A stretch of 28,730 nucleotides of DNA from a virus: positions 1 through 28,730 of IMG/VR virus record IMGVR_UViG_3300042565_001315. The stretch is one strand, 5' to 3'. Positions 1 to 9,028 of the stretch are shown here, piece after piece (the stretch's first letter is position 1; every line of letters starts with the position of its first letter). A program made the position numbers and the translations under genes. A model generated the notes under the pieces. The model was given only the letters and a program-made list of their open reading frames with translations. It did not search any database and was not told where the DNA came from.

Positions 1-759
1 GTTGCGGCCACCGCCTAAGAAGGCGATGCGTTCCAAGTAGATGCAGCAGGCGTGCGTGCCAAGAGCGCCCTTTTGGACTTGTGCGCCATCAATGCGTGCA
101 AATGGGAACAGATCGCCGCCCACGTTGTCGAAGACTTCCATCGTGTTGCTGTTGAGCGCATAGACTTCATTACGCAGCTTGATGAGTGCAACAACAGGAT
201 CAGGGTCTACCTCGGAACTGCCGTATTTCAGGGGGTTAACCTGGGTCGGGTCTGACAACTCGGTGACAACCAAATTGGCACCGTCTGTGGTCATGAAATA
301 TCCATCCACCCAACAGAAATCCAACACGACGCCAAGGTCTGGGTCGGTGACTTGTCTGAGGATTGGGGCAGTTGGGTTCCAACCTATGGTGCCTGGTGTG
401 TTTACTGGAATCCAATAATACAGTCGCCCACCGGATGCAATGGCCAACACATCGAAGCTGTAGTCCATCGTCACCAGCTCGGTGACAGGCCCGCCAACAT
501 CACCTAGCACGGTCACAGCGCCATCGCTGGCCACAGAGACCAGCTTAGTGCCCATCACACGGTAACAGACGCCGTTCCAATTGATGCCGCCTCGGTCTAC
601 GCCTGGGCCTGTGCCGTTAGCCACAATGCCGTCTCCAGGCCGCAGAAAGCCATTGCTGATGCCTGACGCCTTTGGCACCGGCACCATGTTCACAGGGTAG
701 GCGGTGCGAAGCTCTGGTGTGCTGTCAGTGTAGATGCCGCTAAGTATGGGGATTTGCAT
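1..759 (-). CDS. P22 gp10-like packaged-DNA stabilisation protein (partial)
   Basis: The frame is open from ATG at 759 to the left edge, giving 253 N-terminal residues; the C-terminus lies outside the window. The N-terminus (MQIPILSGIYTDST, then YPVNMVPVPK and GFLRPGDGIV) matches the start of the P22 gp10 family, whose members bind the gp4 ring below the portal and close the DNA channel. The visible part is rich in beta-propeller-like repeats with Gly, Trp and Tyr. It starts 3 nt after the stop of the preceding gene and lies downstream of the gp4-like gene, as in P22-type phages. The family call rests on recognised motifs and gene order. Confidence 0.85.
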   Translation of the reverse strand, partial: MQIPILSGIYTDSTPELRTAYPVNMVPVPKASGISNGFLRPGDGIVANGTGPGVDRGGINWNGVCYRVMGTKLVSVASDGAVTVLGDVGGPVTELVTMDYSFDVLAIASGGRLYYWIPVNTPGTIGWNPTAPILRQVTDPDLGVVLDFCWVDGYFMTTDGANLVVTELSDPTQVNPLKYGSSEVDPDPVVALIKLRNEVYALNSNTMEVFDNVGGDLFPFARIDGAQVQKGALGTHACCIYLERIAFLGGGRN

Positions 760-762
760 GGC

Positions 763-1026
763 TTACCACTTGACCTTGTTTGCCCAATACGCTGCGCTCA
801 TTTTGCCCTTGGCGATGTTGCTCGCGTGCCTAGCCTTGAATGCTTCATTGCGCTTGCTGCCATCTGGGGAACCTGAAACACCTTGCTGGCCGAAGCGAAT
901 GGTCTTAACCTGATCCCCAGACTTCGCCACCACAACGTGGCTTTTGGTTGGATGCGATGGCGTGCGCTTGGGCTTGTTGTAGCCCTCGACGCCGACGCGA
1001 GCCAAGCGGGTGTCTTTAGTTGCCAT
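763..1026 (-). CDS. Small basic conserved phage protein (87 aa)
   Basis: This 87-residue basic protein has a core KSHVVVAK followed by IRFGQQG, then KARHASNIAKGKMSAAYWANKVKW at the C-terminus. I recognise this pattern from short conserved proteins in head/tail regions of many podoviruses, but no function is established. Its ATG overlaps the upstream stop codon by one base (TAATG), so translation is probably coupled. The position between the gp4-like and gp10-like genes suggests a virion or assembly role, which is inference only. Confidence 0.75.
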   Translation of the reverse strand: MATKDTRLARVGVEGYNKPKRTPSHPTKSHVVVAKSGDQVKTIRFGQQGVSGSPDGSKRNEAFKARHASNIAKGKMSAAYWANKVKW

Positions 1027-1481
1027 TAGGCGACCCGATACCAGCTATTTGTTGCTTGGTAATATCGAACGGTAAAAAAAGCGTTTGCCGCCAAAGTAGT
1101 CGGTGCGCCGAAGGCTGCTGCTGCGCCGTTTAGGGCCAGCGTGAAGCTGGTGATGATCTGAGTGGTAGTAACCAGCACTTGGGTGCCATCGGGCACGCCA
1201 GTGTTCAAGGGAAGCGTGATCGTTCCCGTAGCCAAAGTGCCGGCAGGCTGGATCAGCATCCATTGCTGCTCGGTGGTTGGCGTCGGCACCGTGATGTTAA
1301 ATCCAGTTCCAGGCGTATACAGATTCGTAGCCACCGTTGGGGCTGCAAACGTCTGCTGGAAATATTGCAGCAGTTGCGTGACCGATACCCTGCGTGCATC
1401 ACCATTGTTGGGCACGTAAACTGGGATCTGATCGCCGCCCGAAAGCTGAGAAAGTGGTGAGAGTTGATTGATCGTAGGCAT
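1026..1481 (-). CDS. Putative virion protein with adaptor-like N-terminus (151 aa)
   Basis: The N-terminal 40 residues (INQLSPLSQLSGGDQIPVY, then RRVSVTQLLQYF) form a short motif often seen at the start of phage fibre or head-decoration proteins. The rest is Thr/Ala/Gly-rich and beta-prone, ending FTVRYYQATNSWYRVA. A GAGGAA ribosome site precedes ATG 1481. The same N-terminal plan recurs in the fibre-type protein at 24855-25502, so this may be an accessory fibre or decoration protein. Its exact place in the particle cannot be read from the sequence. Confidence 0.7.
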   Translation of the reverse strand: MPTINQLSPLSQLSGGDQIPVYVPNNGDARRVSVTQLLQYFQQTFAAPTVATNLYTPGTGFNITVPTPTTEQQWMLIQPAGTLATGTITLPLNTGVPDGTQVLVTTTQIITSFTLALNGAAAAFGAPTTLAANAFFTVRYYQATNSWYRVA

Positions 1482-1489
1482 GCTGTTCC

Positions 1490-1972
1490 TCAGTAGTATT
1501 CGATGGGGCCATCGCCACCTGCCAAGACTGGGTTAGCTGGGGGGCGGATAAATGGATTGTCATAGACGCGCCAGGGCTTATTACCTGCGCCCGCTGGCAT
1601 GGTGCTGGGCAGTTGCTGCTCCATCGGCATAGCTGCGATTGATAGGAGCGTGTTATAGGACTCTTTAGCCGTGGCTTTGGTGTCAGGCATCACCTGTTTG
1701 CCGTAACTCGGGGCTAGTTTGATGGCCAGGTTGGTGTAGATGGCCTCGTTTGAGCTGTCTGGCACGTTAGTCTGCTCGTCCAGATCGCTATCTTGGGGGC
1801 TGGATGGCAGCGGGTAAGCCAGCCGGATGCCCAGAGCATTCCAGGCAGCCATCATGGTATCAAGCCTGCGCAGAGCTGATTGCATTTGCTCTGGGCCAAG
1901 ATCGAATGCATAGGAGGCCAAGCCGATCTCGTCGAAAGCCTGCTCGATGAATTGGCGCTTGGTCCATCCCAT
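1490..1972 (-). CDS. P22 gp4-like tail accessory factor
   Basis: This protein has 160 residues, close to the 166 of P22 gp4. The N-terminus reads WTKRQFIEQAFDEIGLA, followed by LRRLDTMMAAWNALGIRLAY; the middle has NEAIYTNLAIKLAPSYGK, features of the gp4 head-completion family. In P22, gp4 forms a 12-subunit ring that extends the portal and accepts gp10. P22 gp4 was also reported to have peptidoglycan-hydrolysing activity; I see no catalytic motif to confirm that here. The gene lies upstream of the gp10-like gene, as expected. Confidence 0.85.
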   Translation of the reverse strand: MGWTKRQFIEQAFDEIGLASYAFDLGPEQMQSALRRLDTMMAAWNALGIRLAYPLPSSPQDSDLDEQTNVPDSSNEAIYTNLAIKLAPSYGKQVMPDTKATAKESYNTLLSIAAMPMEQQLPSTMPAGAGNKPWRVYDNPFIRPPANPVLAGGDGPIEYY

Positions 1973-1973
1973 G

Positions 1974-2261
1974 TCATTCTCCTAGTTTGTCTTGGATCAA
2001 TTGTCCCAGCTTTTTGTCCTTTGTGCGACCATCAAATTTGATTCCAAGCTCTGTGGCCTTGGCCTCTAGTTCTTCGCGAGTTGGGGGTGCATCGTCTTGC
2101 GGTTCAGCTTGTGCCTCAATGGCATCAATGGGCGATGGGTAGTATTGCTTGATCGCTTTGCGCTCAAGTGCCGCAGTCTTTTTAGACTTGCGCTTTTGCA
2201 GGCGCAACTCTTTCCAAGCGGGGAGAGTTTTGTCTTTGATGATTGCGGCTGACCTAATCAT
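1974..2261 (-). CDS. HeH/LEM-like domain protein (95 aa)
   Basis: The N-terminal 45 residues are strongly basic (KELRLQKRKSKK). A Pro/Asp/Glu-rich linker follows, and the C-terminal 35 residues (TREELEAKATELGIKFDGRT then LGQLIQDKL) look like a HeH/LEM-type helix-extended-loop-helix domain. Such domains occur in small proteins and domains of phage head operons and in transcription terminator Rho; their phage role is not settled. The start overlaps the upstream stop as ATGA, and its own stop is 1 nt before the gp4-like start, so it sits inside the late head operon. Confidence 0.7.
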   Translation of the reverse strand: MIRSAAIIKDKTLPAWKELRLQKRKSKKTAALERKAIKQYYPSPIDAIEAQAEPQDDAPPTREELEAKATELGIKFDGRTKDKKLGQLIQDKLGE

Positions 2262-2410
2262 TTCTTAGCTTTCTTCGCTGTTTTGGCAGACGCCACAAAG
2301 TCAGCCTTTGTAGGTGCGCCTTTGGTGCCAGGCTTACGCATTTTCTCTTTGCTACCGGCTTCAATACGAGCACGTTTAGCTGCAATATTGGCATAAAGTC
2401 CAGGTTTCAT
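2258..2410 (-). CDS. Short basic conserved phage protein (50 aa)
   Basis: A 50-residue protein starting MKPGLYANIAAKRARIEAGS, with KMRKPGTKGAPT in the middle and a Lys-rich end. This form, a short basic protein with KPG repeats, is widespread in phage structural operons and has no known function. It overlaps both neighbours by ATGA junctions (start with the stop of the upstream gene, stop with the start of the downstream gene), which is strong evidence that it is translated. DNA binding or head assembly is possible because of the high charge, but this is unproven. Confidence 0.75.
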   Translation of the reverse strand: MKPGLYANIAAKRARIEAGSKEKMRKPGTKGAPTKADFVASAKTAKKAKK

Positions 2411-2577
2411 TTCATGGCCTTTTTAGGTGCTTTGCTTGGCTTGCCAGCTTTCATTGCGGCCTTGCGTGCAGTGGACAGTGCCACGGCTACGGCTTGTTTC
2501 TGCGGCATACCAGATTTCATTTCCTTGGAAATGTTTTTGCTGATGGATTTCTGCGAGTAACCTTTGGTCAGTGGCAT
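2407..2577 (-). CDS. Small basic protein, DUF6496-like (56 aa)
   Basis: The protein begins MPLTKGYSQKSISKNISKEM and contains MPQKQAVAVALSTARKAA and a Lys/Pro/Ala tail. This is the pattern of a family of small phage and bacterial proteins (DUF6496-like) with unknown role. I place the start at ATG 2577 because GGAG stands 6 nt before it; the in-frame ATG at 2589 would put that ribosome site inside the coding region. The stop overlaps the next gene as ATGA. It is the first gene after the hairpin at 2595-2620. Confidence 0.7.
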   Translation of the reverse strand: MPLTKGYSQKSISKNISKEMKSGMPQKQAVAVALSTARKAAMKAGKPSKAPKKAMK

Positions 2578-2591
2578 ATCAATCTCCATGG

Positions 2592-2623
2592 AAAACAGGC
2601 CGACATCTCTGCCGGCCTGTCTT
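2592..2623 (-). terminator. Intrinsic terminator after the head-decoration gene
   Basis: A 10-bp stem (2595-2604 with 2611-2620, one G-U pair, 6-nt loop) is followed on the minus strand by TTTT. It lies 8 nt after the stop of the gene ending at 2628 and before the small basic genes, so it may lower expression of the tail-accessory genes relative to coat and decoration proteins. The T tract is short, so termination may be partial. Confidence 0.6.
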
Positions 2624-2627
2624 AGTT

Positions 2628-3242
2628 TTAGCCGCCGATGCGGTAGACGATGAAGGTATCTGCCGCAGTCTTGCGAACACGGAAGCGTGCAGCCGCACCA
2701 GACGTGGCCGCCGTTGCAGCAGAGCCAACGATGGTCACGTTTGTATTGACCGTCAGGGTCAGAGCAAATGCAGCCAAAGTAATGACGGTGAAGTCAAACG
2801 AATCGCCGGTTGCCCACTCAGTTGCCAGGTCAAGGTTTGCACCAGTTGGCAGTTGAATGTTACGGCTTGCCGTAGGCGTTGCGGTGATGATGCCGGTCAA
2901 CAATTCAGCGGCTGTGGCGATCATCGAACCACCATCAGCAATGTTGGCTGGCGCGCCCTGGGGCTGCCAGTTGCCGTTGTTGCTGATGTCAGGAGCAACG
3001 CCCACCGAGTAGTAAGCGCCCGATGCACCGGCCTGAATGGTCACGATAGTGGCATTGGTGAATGCGCCTGACACATAGGTGGTGTTCTCGACAACAGTCA
3101 GCAGGTCTTGCGAATCAGGGAAATTGGGGAAACCAACTTCCTGAAACACGCTTGCTGGTGAGAAGGCCTGAACGGCGATTTTTTCGCCAGCGGGCACAGT
3201 GACAACGGCCGTGCCTTGGGTAAAGATTACTTGATAGCTCAT
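2628..3242 (-). CDS. Putative head decoration or head-fibre protein (204 aa)
   Basis: This 204-residue protein follows the coat gene by 11 nt. It is almost free of charged clusters and rich in Ala, Thr, Val and Gly. Residues about 1-90 look like one beta domain; the C-terminal 100 residues (IATAAELLTGIITATPTASR to RVRKTAADTFIVYRIGG) resemble a repeated beta module seen in phage capsid-associated and fibre proteins. The position directly behind the coat gene supports a decoration or head-fibre role. The exact family is not recognised. A hairpin terminator follows. Confidence 0.65.
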   Translation of the reverse strand: MSYQVIFTQGTAVVTVPAGEKIAVQAFSPASVFQEVGFPNFPDSQDLLTVVENTTYVSGAFTNATIVTIQAGASGAYYSVGVAPDISNNGNWQPQGAPANIADGGSMIATAAELLTGIITATPTASRNIQLPTGANLDLATEWATGDSFDFTVITLAAFALTLTVNTNVTIVGSAATAATSGAAARFRVRKTAADTFIVYRIGG

Positions 3243-3253
3243 GATTTAACTCC

Positions 3254-4540
3254 TTATGCCTGACCGAACAGCAAGATACCAGACATTTCTGGCTGCTTAT
3301 TGACAACACCAAACAAGGTATCAAGACGATACTTGGTTTTCATGGTGTCGACATCGTATTGCTTCTGCATGACAAGCTCGATGCCCTGATCTGTAGATGC
3401 ACGCATCACTGCGACACCAGCATCAGACGGGACAGCGTAACGGCCAGGCAGAATCTCCAGCGCATCTTTCTGCCAGAAGCAGTTAATAGGCGCAGCAGCC
3501 ACGTTCAGGCGCGTGATGGTGCGGCCAGCGGCTGGGGTAACGATGACGTTTTGATATTGCAACTCAGCGTCACTTCCACCCTGGGCCGAGATAATCGGGG
3601 GAGTAATGACGCAGGTCGTAGCATTAATCACCTGAACAACGCGGAAGGTTTTGTTGAAACCCGTGCCTTGTTTGGTGATGTGATGCACAGCCTCAACGCC
3701 TTGAATCTGGATCGGCGTACCGGCAGGCAGGTCAGTGGTGCTAGAGACCGTGATGGTCTGGAAGCGATTGTCCACGTTCTGAGTTTCACCCGTAGCGGCA
3801 GTCTGGGTTGCTTGCGGAACATAGTAGTTGCCGGCAGCAGCCAAGGTGCTCATCGTCGGGTCTGAACCGGTGCGAGCCGCGATGCGGTTTGCATAGTCCA
3901 GCTTGTAGGTCTCGAATCCTGCAACCATACCAACGAAAGAACGCTCGAAAGCGGTATTCGACTTGTTTCCAGAGAAACTGCGCGATGCACCGCCACCAGT
4001 AGCGCCACCGGCAATATTGCCAGCAATGCCGTTGTAGTCGCGCGACGACAGGGCCAGGTAACGATCGAAGGCTTGCACGCCCTGCTCGTTCATGATGCTG
4101 TCGCACAGGGCCACATCATCATAGTCACCAGCCGCGGTGTTCACGGTCACGACCAGCGAGCCTTGTGCTGCGGCCACGTTCATGATGGCAATGTTGATGT
4201 CGGAGGCCAGCTTTTGCTTTGCAGCATCACCCAGACGACCCTCTTGCAGCGCATCACGCAACTCAAGTGCGTCCAGAATCCACGGCACAGACTTTTGGAA
4301 GCCGAGCGTGGCAGGGACGGTGAGCTGAGTGTAGGCAGTAAAGTTGCCGGTCTGGTCCATGCCGTCATAGCTTTGGGCGATGTAGGGCTGGGGACGATAA
4401 ATCACGTTATTGGTGCGCTCCATCATCGTGCCGTCGGTGTTGTAGACCGAGACATTGCGGGACAACACCAGAGCATCGTTAAAGCCTTCGAGGATGTCCT
4501 CGAACGCAACGCGCTCTTCTTTTGAAAAACTATTAGCCAT
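3254..4540 (-). CDS. Major capsid protein, P22 gp5 family
   Basis: The protein has 428 residues, matching the 430 of P22 coat. Around residues 90-130 (LELRDALQEGRL, KQKLASDINIAIMNVAAAQGSLVV) it aligns by eye with the P22 coat segment of the HK97 fold core, and the middle contains a Gly-rich insertion (GGATGGGASRS). A good ribosome site (GAAAGGAA) precedes ATG 4540, fitting very high expression. It follows the scaffold gene by 20 nt. The scaffold, portal and terminase order is that of P22-like phages. Confidence 0.9.
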   Translation of the reverse strand: MANSFSKEERVAFEDILEGFNDALVLSRNVSVYNTDGTMMERTNNVIYRPQPYIAQSYDGMDQTGNFTAYTQLTVPATLGFQKSVPWILDALELRDALQEGRLGDAAKQKLASDINIAIMNVAAAQGSLVVTVNTAAGDYDDVALCDSIMNEQGVQAFDRYLALSSRDYNGIAGNIAGGATGGGASRSFSGNKSNTAFERSFVGMVAGFETYKLDYANRIAARTGSDPTMSTLAAAGNYYVPQATQTAATGETQNVDNRFQTITVSSTTDLPAGTPIQIQGVEAVHHITKQGTGFNKTFRVVQVINATTCVITPPIISAQGGSDAELQYQNVIVTPAAGRTITRLNVAAAPINCFWQKDALEILPGRYAVPSDAGVAVMRASTDQGIELVMQKQYDVDTMKTKYRLDTLFGVVNKQPEMSGILLFGQA

Positions 4541-4560
4541 TTTGATTTCCTTTCAGAAAA

Positions 4561-5415
4561 TTACTTAGGTGCTGATCGTTTCTGCTGCTTGTACCGATAA
4601 ACTTTCGTCATATCACCAGTACGGGCCGCTTCTTCTCTCAGCCGTTCTAGGGTTGAGTCCACCGCACCGGATGATCGTCCAGTTCCTGAAACGATACGTT
4701 CTGGTGCGGGTGCTGCTCTGCGATTGGTCACTTTCAATTCTCTCTCCAGATTCGCTACCGCAAATGCAAACTTTACGGGGTCTTTGATATCGGACAGCTC
4801 TTTAGCCTTCTTTGGGTTCTTGCCGAGTGCGTAAATAACCAGAGCTGAGTTGTTAGCGCCTTGAACCACGATTCCCTGCTGGGTGATGTTGAAAATTTGC
4901 TGGGCCACAGCCTCAGCATCCTCAAAATCTTTGACTCGCAACTCGGCTTTCGCCTTGCCGTAGTCATCCAGCTTTGCCTTCCACGCCTTCTGCTGATTCA
5001 TAACTTCAGCTTCCTGCGCGGCCTGCATCTCGTCGGATTTTCGCTTGCGCTCAAACCAATCTGCCAGTGCTGCCTCGAATTTATCAGCGTCGTAATCGTG
5101 ATCTTCCAGCTTTGGCTTTACTCCCAACACGACCGGCTTGGTCTCAGTCTGTGTGGTTTGCAGCTTATTCTGTAGCTCGCGGTTCTGACGTTGCAATTCT
5201 CGGTTCGTCTTACGCAGCTCGCGTACCCATTCAGGTGCTTGAGTCTGTTCCTCTGGAGGTGGCGCTTCCTCACCAATGGATACAACAACTTCATCCGGAT
5301 CGTCATTTTGGTCCTGCTCAACTTCGGCTTGCGCCTCTGGCTGCTCGGTTTCTTCAATAACTTCGGTTTCGTCGTTGTTGTCCAATTCTGCCGTTTGATT
5401 CATCTCTAACCCCAT
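4561..5415 (-). CDS. Scaffolding protein, P22 gp8-like
   Basis: A 284-residue protein with a very acidic N-terminal third (runs of Glu, Asp and Pro), a coiled-coil segment around residues 60-95 (ELRKTNRELQRQNRELQNKL), a helical middle rich in Lys, Glu and Ala, and a basic C-terminal tail (YRYKQQKRSAPK). P22 scaffold (303 aa) likewise uses a basic C-terminal helix-turn-helix to bind coat. Two starts are possible, ATG 5415 and ATG 5403; neither has a clear ribosome site. Its place between portal and coat is typical. Confidence 0.85.
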   Translation of the reverse strand: MGLEMNQTAELDNNDETEVIEETEQPEAQAEVEQDQNDDPDEVVVSIGEEAPPPEEQTQAPEWVRELRKTNRELQRQNRELQNKLQTTQTETKPVVLGVKPKLEDHDYDADKFEAALADWFERKRKSDEMQAAQEAEVMNQQKAWKAKLDDYGKAKAELRVKDFEDAEAVAQQIFNITQQGIVVQGANNSALVIYALGKNPKKAKELSDIKDPVKFAFAVANLERELKVTNRRAAPAPERIVSGTGRSSGAVDSTLERLREEAARTGDMTKVYRYKQQKRSAPK

Positions 5416-5477
5416 TCAACTCACCCATTAAAAACGGCTGGGTGGATACCGTTAATTACATTTTCACCTGTTTTCAG

Positions 5478-7538
5478 TTATCTGACAACAGGCTGAATAA
5501 TCTGTCCTTGCAATATTTCTTGCACGGCCTCTGCATTTGTAAGCGCCATATTCTGGGCGGTTTCATCAACTTTACCCAAGGTTTCCAGCGTTTTAGCCCT
5601 ACTGAGTTCAGCATCGGCCACGGTTTTGACGGTATTCGCACGGGCCTGGGCTGCCTTTGCGGTAGCCTCTTCTGCCGCTGCCTGGAGATACATTGCATTC
5701 GGGTCTTGGGGCTTGCCCTGCATCTCAGCCATGAGTTCCTGGGCTTCTTCTTCTGTCGGTTTTACCACACCCATGCGGAGCAGTTTTTTGCGGAAATAGG
5801 CGTTTGTGTCGGATAACCCCTCACCTTCCATATTCATCATCGCCATTGCTGTAATGACCTGCTGAGTCTCTGGGTCTTGTGTAAGCTGGAGCATTCCTGT
5901 CAGCGCCCGGACAGTTGCGGCACGTTTACTGCTGCTGGACGGGCCAACCTCGGCAACCACATCAAAGGTGGCAGAGCTAAGGTCGTTTTCCATGACCATT
6001 GCGCCTGTTTCTGTGTCAATCGCAGGCTTCATCAGCTCGACCACGCTTGACTCACCAGTTGGTGCAATAGCCTTCATCTTGCGCTTTTCCTCGACGTAAA
6101 TGTCACGCGCCATTGATAGCCAAATCTCGCCGCATCGCTTCATGCCCTTGGCAAAATTGCTCATGTAAATAAACGTCTGCATATCTACGCGGGTCTGAAT
6201 CATCTCCACCGCTTTGCCAGAAATGCCCGACACCATTTTGTCAGCGCCCTGGGGATTGCCCAGAATGTCTTGCATATCCGTCTCTGTGATCTGCAAAAGC
6301 GCAGCCATTGCCGGTGGAATCTGTGGGCTTTTCGTGTAGGCAATTGGCCCACTGATTTGCTGCTCGCCGTTTGGCCCCGTGATTGGGTTGACCAGAAGAT
6401 ACGGGTAGTCCTTGAGGTTGTCCTCGGCCCACATGACCTGGTGGCCTGCGACCTGCTCTGGAACCAATATTGGCTTTTCTACACTGGACAGTGCGCTGAT
6501 CTCGCCCAGCTTAGAGAGCTGCATGTTCTTCAGGCGCTGGGCATCTTTGGCCAGCCTGACAGCCCCCATACAGCGCTCGATGTTGTCTACAAACCATCTT
6601 TTCCCGTAGACGACGACGATGGGGATGCAGTTTCCAGCAATATATCCTGCGTCCTCCAGCACTTTGCCGCCAGACATGATGTACTTACGCACCCGCTTGC
6701 GCTTGATCTTTTTCTGCCGAACCTCAAGGGTTCCGACTGCTGCCAGGGTTTCTTCTAGGGTTTCGTCGGCCTCAAAGTCGGCAGAACTGTAACGCTCTTC
6801 AGTGCCGTCGATGGCTTGGAAGATGCGGATGGTTTCGGTCTTTTCCTCTACTTTAAAGTATTCAGCCACAAACACGACATCAGGCGTTGCCCAATCAAAC
6901 TCATACTGGTGGATGATCTTGGGCCAATCAGTCGGATCATCGTTGTAGGTTTCTTTGTAGCTCTCGCGGGTCATGCTAGTGACCACAAAAGCATATTTGG
7001 CGTCCGACTTGTCCTGGCGCTTTGAGTTTAGGTCAAAGAATACGGAGCTGTCGGCATCGAATATAGGCTCCATGCGGATGCGCTGGCGGTCATCGTCGCC
7101 GTTTTCCTCATCTTCGTAGACGGTGCGCAGCCTCCATGCACCAATGCCGCCGCCGACTGCTTCCTCAAAGGCGTTATCGTAGGCCTCGTCGGCTACCGAT
7201 GCCTGCTCGTCAGCACGGTACAACCCGTCACATACCTCGGCCAGCTTCTCGTTATCTGTGCCGTCTTTGGACACATAGTCCACAGTAATGCGGTTGTTGC
7301 GGTATTCGTTGACGATACGAATAACCGCCAGCATGATCTTGTTGACCTCAAACTTGGGCTTGTTCTCATACTGATCCCACAGCGGGCCTTCCCACTGGCT
7401 CCCGCACAGGGAATAGAAACGCCTATCTTGCAGACACTGAAGGCGCTCATCCCGCAGCGCAGTCTGAATGTCATTGAACTGGCGCAGGGCTTCCGCGTGA
7501 AGATTCGAGAGCCGCTGATCGTTTGAGATTCTGGCCAT
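5478..7538 (-). CDS. Portal protein, P22 gp1 family
   Basis: About 686 residues, against 725 in P22. The N-terminal part has QWEGPLWDQYENKPKFEVNKI and VNEYRNNR, typical of the P22 portal family; the C-terminal 100 residues are Ala/Glu/Gln-rich and helical (AAAEEATAKAAQARANTVK), equivalent to the barrel domain that reads internal pressure. I choose ATG 7538, since AAAGGAA lies 6 nt upstream; an in-frame ATG at 7568 would overlap the terminase stop. The dodecameric portal joins terminase, gp4 ring and scaffold at one vertex. Confidence 0.9.
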   Translation of the reverse strand: MARISNDQRLSNLHAEALRQFNDIQTALRDERLQCLQDRRFYSLCGSQWEGPLWDQYENKPKFEVNKIMLAVIRIVNEYRNNRITVDYVSKDGTDNEKLAEVCDGLYRADEQASVADEAYDNAFEEAVGGGIGAWRLRTVYEDEENGDDDRQRIRMEPIFDADSSVFFDLNSKRQDKSDAKYAFVVTSMTRESYKETYNDDPTDWPKIIHQYEFDWATPDVVFVAEYFKVEEKTETIRIFQAIDGTEERYSSADFEADETLEETLAAVGTLEVRQKKIKRKRVRKYIMSGGKVLEDAGYIAGNCIPIVVVYGKRWFVDNIERCMGAVRLAKDAQRLKNMQLSKLGEISALSSVEKPILVPEQVAGHQVMWAEDNLKDYPYLLVNPITGPNGEQQISGPIAYTKSPQIPPAMAALLQITETDMQDILGNPQGADKMVSGISGKAVEMIQTRVDMQTFIYMSNFAKGMKRCGEIWLSMARDIYVEEKRKMKAIAPTGESSVVELMKPAIDTETGAMVMENDLSSATFDVVAEVGPSSSSKRAATVRALTGMLQLTQDPETQQVITAMAMMNMEGEGLSDTNAYFRKKLLRMGVVKPTEEEAQELMAEMQGKPQDPNAMYLQAAAEEATAKAAQARANTVKTVADAELSRAKTLETLGKVDETAQNMALTNAEAVQEILQGQIIQPVVR

Positions 7539-7561
7539 ATTAGTTCCTTTCCCCGATTGTC

Positions 7562-9028
7562 TCACCACTTTTTCATGTTGGCGATGGGGGTAAAAGCGAC
7601 GGGCTTTTGTGCTGGCAGACGCTGAACCAGTGCAATTGCGTCAAACATCGGATCAAGTTGGTCATCATGCGCACCAGCCGGGAATGCCGAAACCTCGGCT
7701 AGCATGTCTGAAAGCCAAGGCACGTCATGGGGGAAAAGCACGTTGCCGGACTCGATGAATGGTGCTGCATCGTAGGCGCGGCTGATCTTGTCTTTGTTTC
7801 GTTGTACGGCAACCACAGGTATACCTTCGCGCCGCATGGTCTGAATCAGGCCGGTGCCGGACACCTTGTCCTCAATGTACAAACCTCGGACTGTGGCCGC
7901 TTGGTACGCCGGTCGCTGGTCGTTAACGTGCTTTGACCAAAACGCCCGGACTTGCATCAGTAGCTCGGGCGCTTCCCATTTCCCCCTGATCTGGTCAATC
8001 AAAATGGCTTGGCCGATGCTGGATCGTGCCCAGCACTGAATCACTGACCAGTCATTATGCGTTGCGGTCTTTTGGGCCGTATCTGCCGTCAAAAATCGGA
8101 AATCAAGGGCAGGCATGGCCGACCAAAACTTAAACCAATCGGTATTGATGATACCGCCGCCTCGTGGCGCGGGCCGCTGTTGCAACTGTCCGGCTGTGCC
8201 GTAGGTTCCAAGGGTTTTCTCCAGTTCGGCCACTTGAGCCTCATCAAAGCGCTCAGGGAACATCAGTTCGCCTTCTTTTGTGCGCGGGTCTGTCCATCCG
8301 ATGCTGGTGGTGCAGCGGTGCTCAGGCTCGAATCGCATCGGAATGCACAAATGGACGTATGGCAAATCCATATCTTTGATGACGCCGGAAATGTCTTTCT
8401 CATTCAAACGCTGCATGATGACCACGATGGCCGACTTGTCCGAGTTGATCCGGGTCGGCAGCGTCTCAGTGAAGGCAATGCGTGCGGCTTCCAGTTTGGC
8501 CTGGCTGTTGGCGTTGTCTGCGCTGATCGGGTCGTCTAGAATTACACGGTCTCCGCGAACGCCAGTCATGCTGGTGAAGGCTCTGGCCTGACGGATGCCC
8601 TTCTTTGTGTTTCCAAACTCGCGCTTCCCGTCCAGATCGGCCAGCAGTTCGATGGGCCAGAGTTGTTGATACCAGTCAGACTTGATTAGGTCTCGACAGC
8701 GACGGCTATCTCGAATGGCCAATTGTTCTTCGTGGGCAGTGCCGACAAAGCGCATCTCAGGAAGATTTCGTGGCCCCCATTCCCAGGCTGGCCAGATAAC
8801 GCCTGACAGCAGGGATTTCATGGAACCGGGCGGGACGTTCATCAAGAGCCGAATGATATTGCCGTTTGTTACGGCCTCAAGGTGCAGGCAGATGGCATCT
8901 AACGCCCAACCCCACTTTAGTTCCGCAGCCGGTTCAAGTACTCGCCAAGCGCGTTTGGCAAACTCTGCCAGGCTTCGCCTGCACAGCTCGCGCTCAACGG
9001 CCAATAAGTCAGCTTGCGTTAGTTGCAT
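7562..9028 (-). CDS. terL: Terminase large subunit
   Basis: 488 residues (P22 gp2 has 499). The ATPase domain shows a Walker A-like loop PPGSMKS at 66-72 and a Walker B segment VILDD at 162-166. The hinge QQRPAPRGGG is at 283-292. The C-terminal RNase H-like nuclease carries acidic residues at D316 (TADTAQ), E386/D387 (YIEDK) and D455/D456 (AHDDQLD). It packages DNA into the prohead and makes the headful cut. I start at ATG 9028 because upstream codons overlap terS in another frame and look non-native; the 20-bp overlap with terS suggests coupling. Confidence 0.93.
   Translation of the reverse strand: MQLTQADLLAVERELCRRSLAEFAKRAWRVLEPAAELKWGWALDAICLHLEAVTNGNIIRLLMNVPPGSMKSLLSGVIWPAWEWGPRNLPEMRFVGTAHEEQLAIRDSRRCRDLIKSDWYQQLWPIELLADLDGKREFGNTKKGIRQARAFTSMTGVRGDRVILDDPISADNANSQAKLEAARIAFTETLPTRINSDKSAIVVIMQRLNEKDISGVIKDMDLPYVHLCIPMRFEPEHRCTTSIGWTDPRTKEGELMFPERFDEAQVAELEKTLGTYGTAGQLQQRPAPRGGGIINTDWFKFWSAMPALDFRFLTADTAQKTATHNDWSVIQCWARSSIGQAILIDQIRGKWEAPELLMQVRAFWSKHVNDQRPAYQAATVRGLYIEDKVSGTGLIQTMRREGIPVVAVQRNKDKISRAYDAAPFIESGNVLFPHDVPWLSDMLAEVSAFPAGAHDDQLDPMFDAIALVQRLPAQKPVAFTPIANMKKW

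Noticed and set aside
5430-5453. Terminator between portal and scaffold genes
   Set aside because: AACGG/CCGTT with a T run exists on the minus strand but the stem is only 5 bp with a long loop, and scaffold and coat must be expressed from the same operon.
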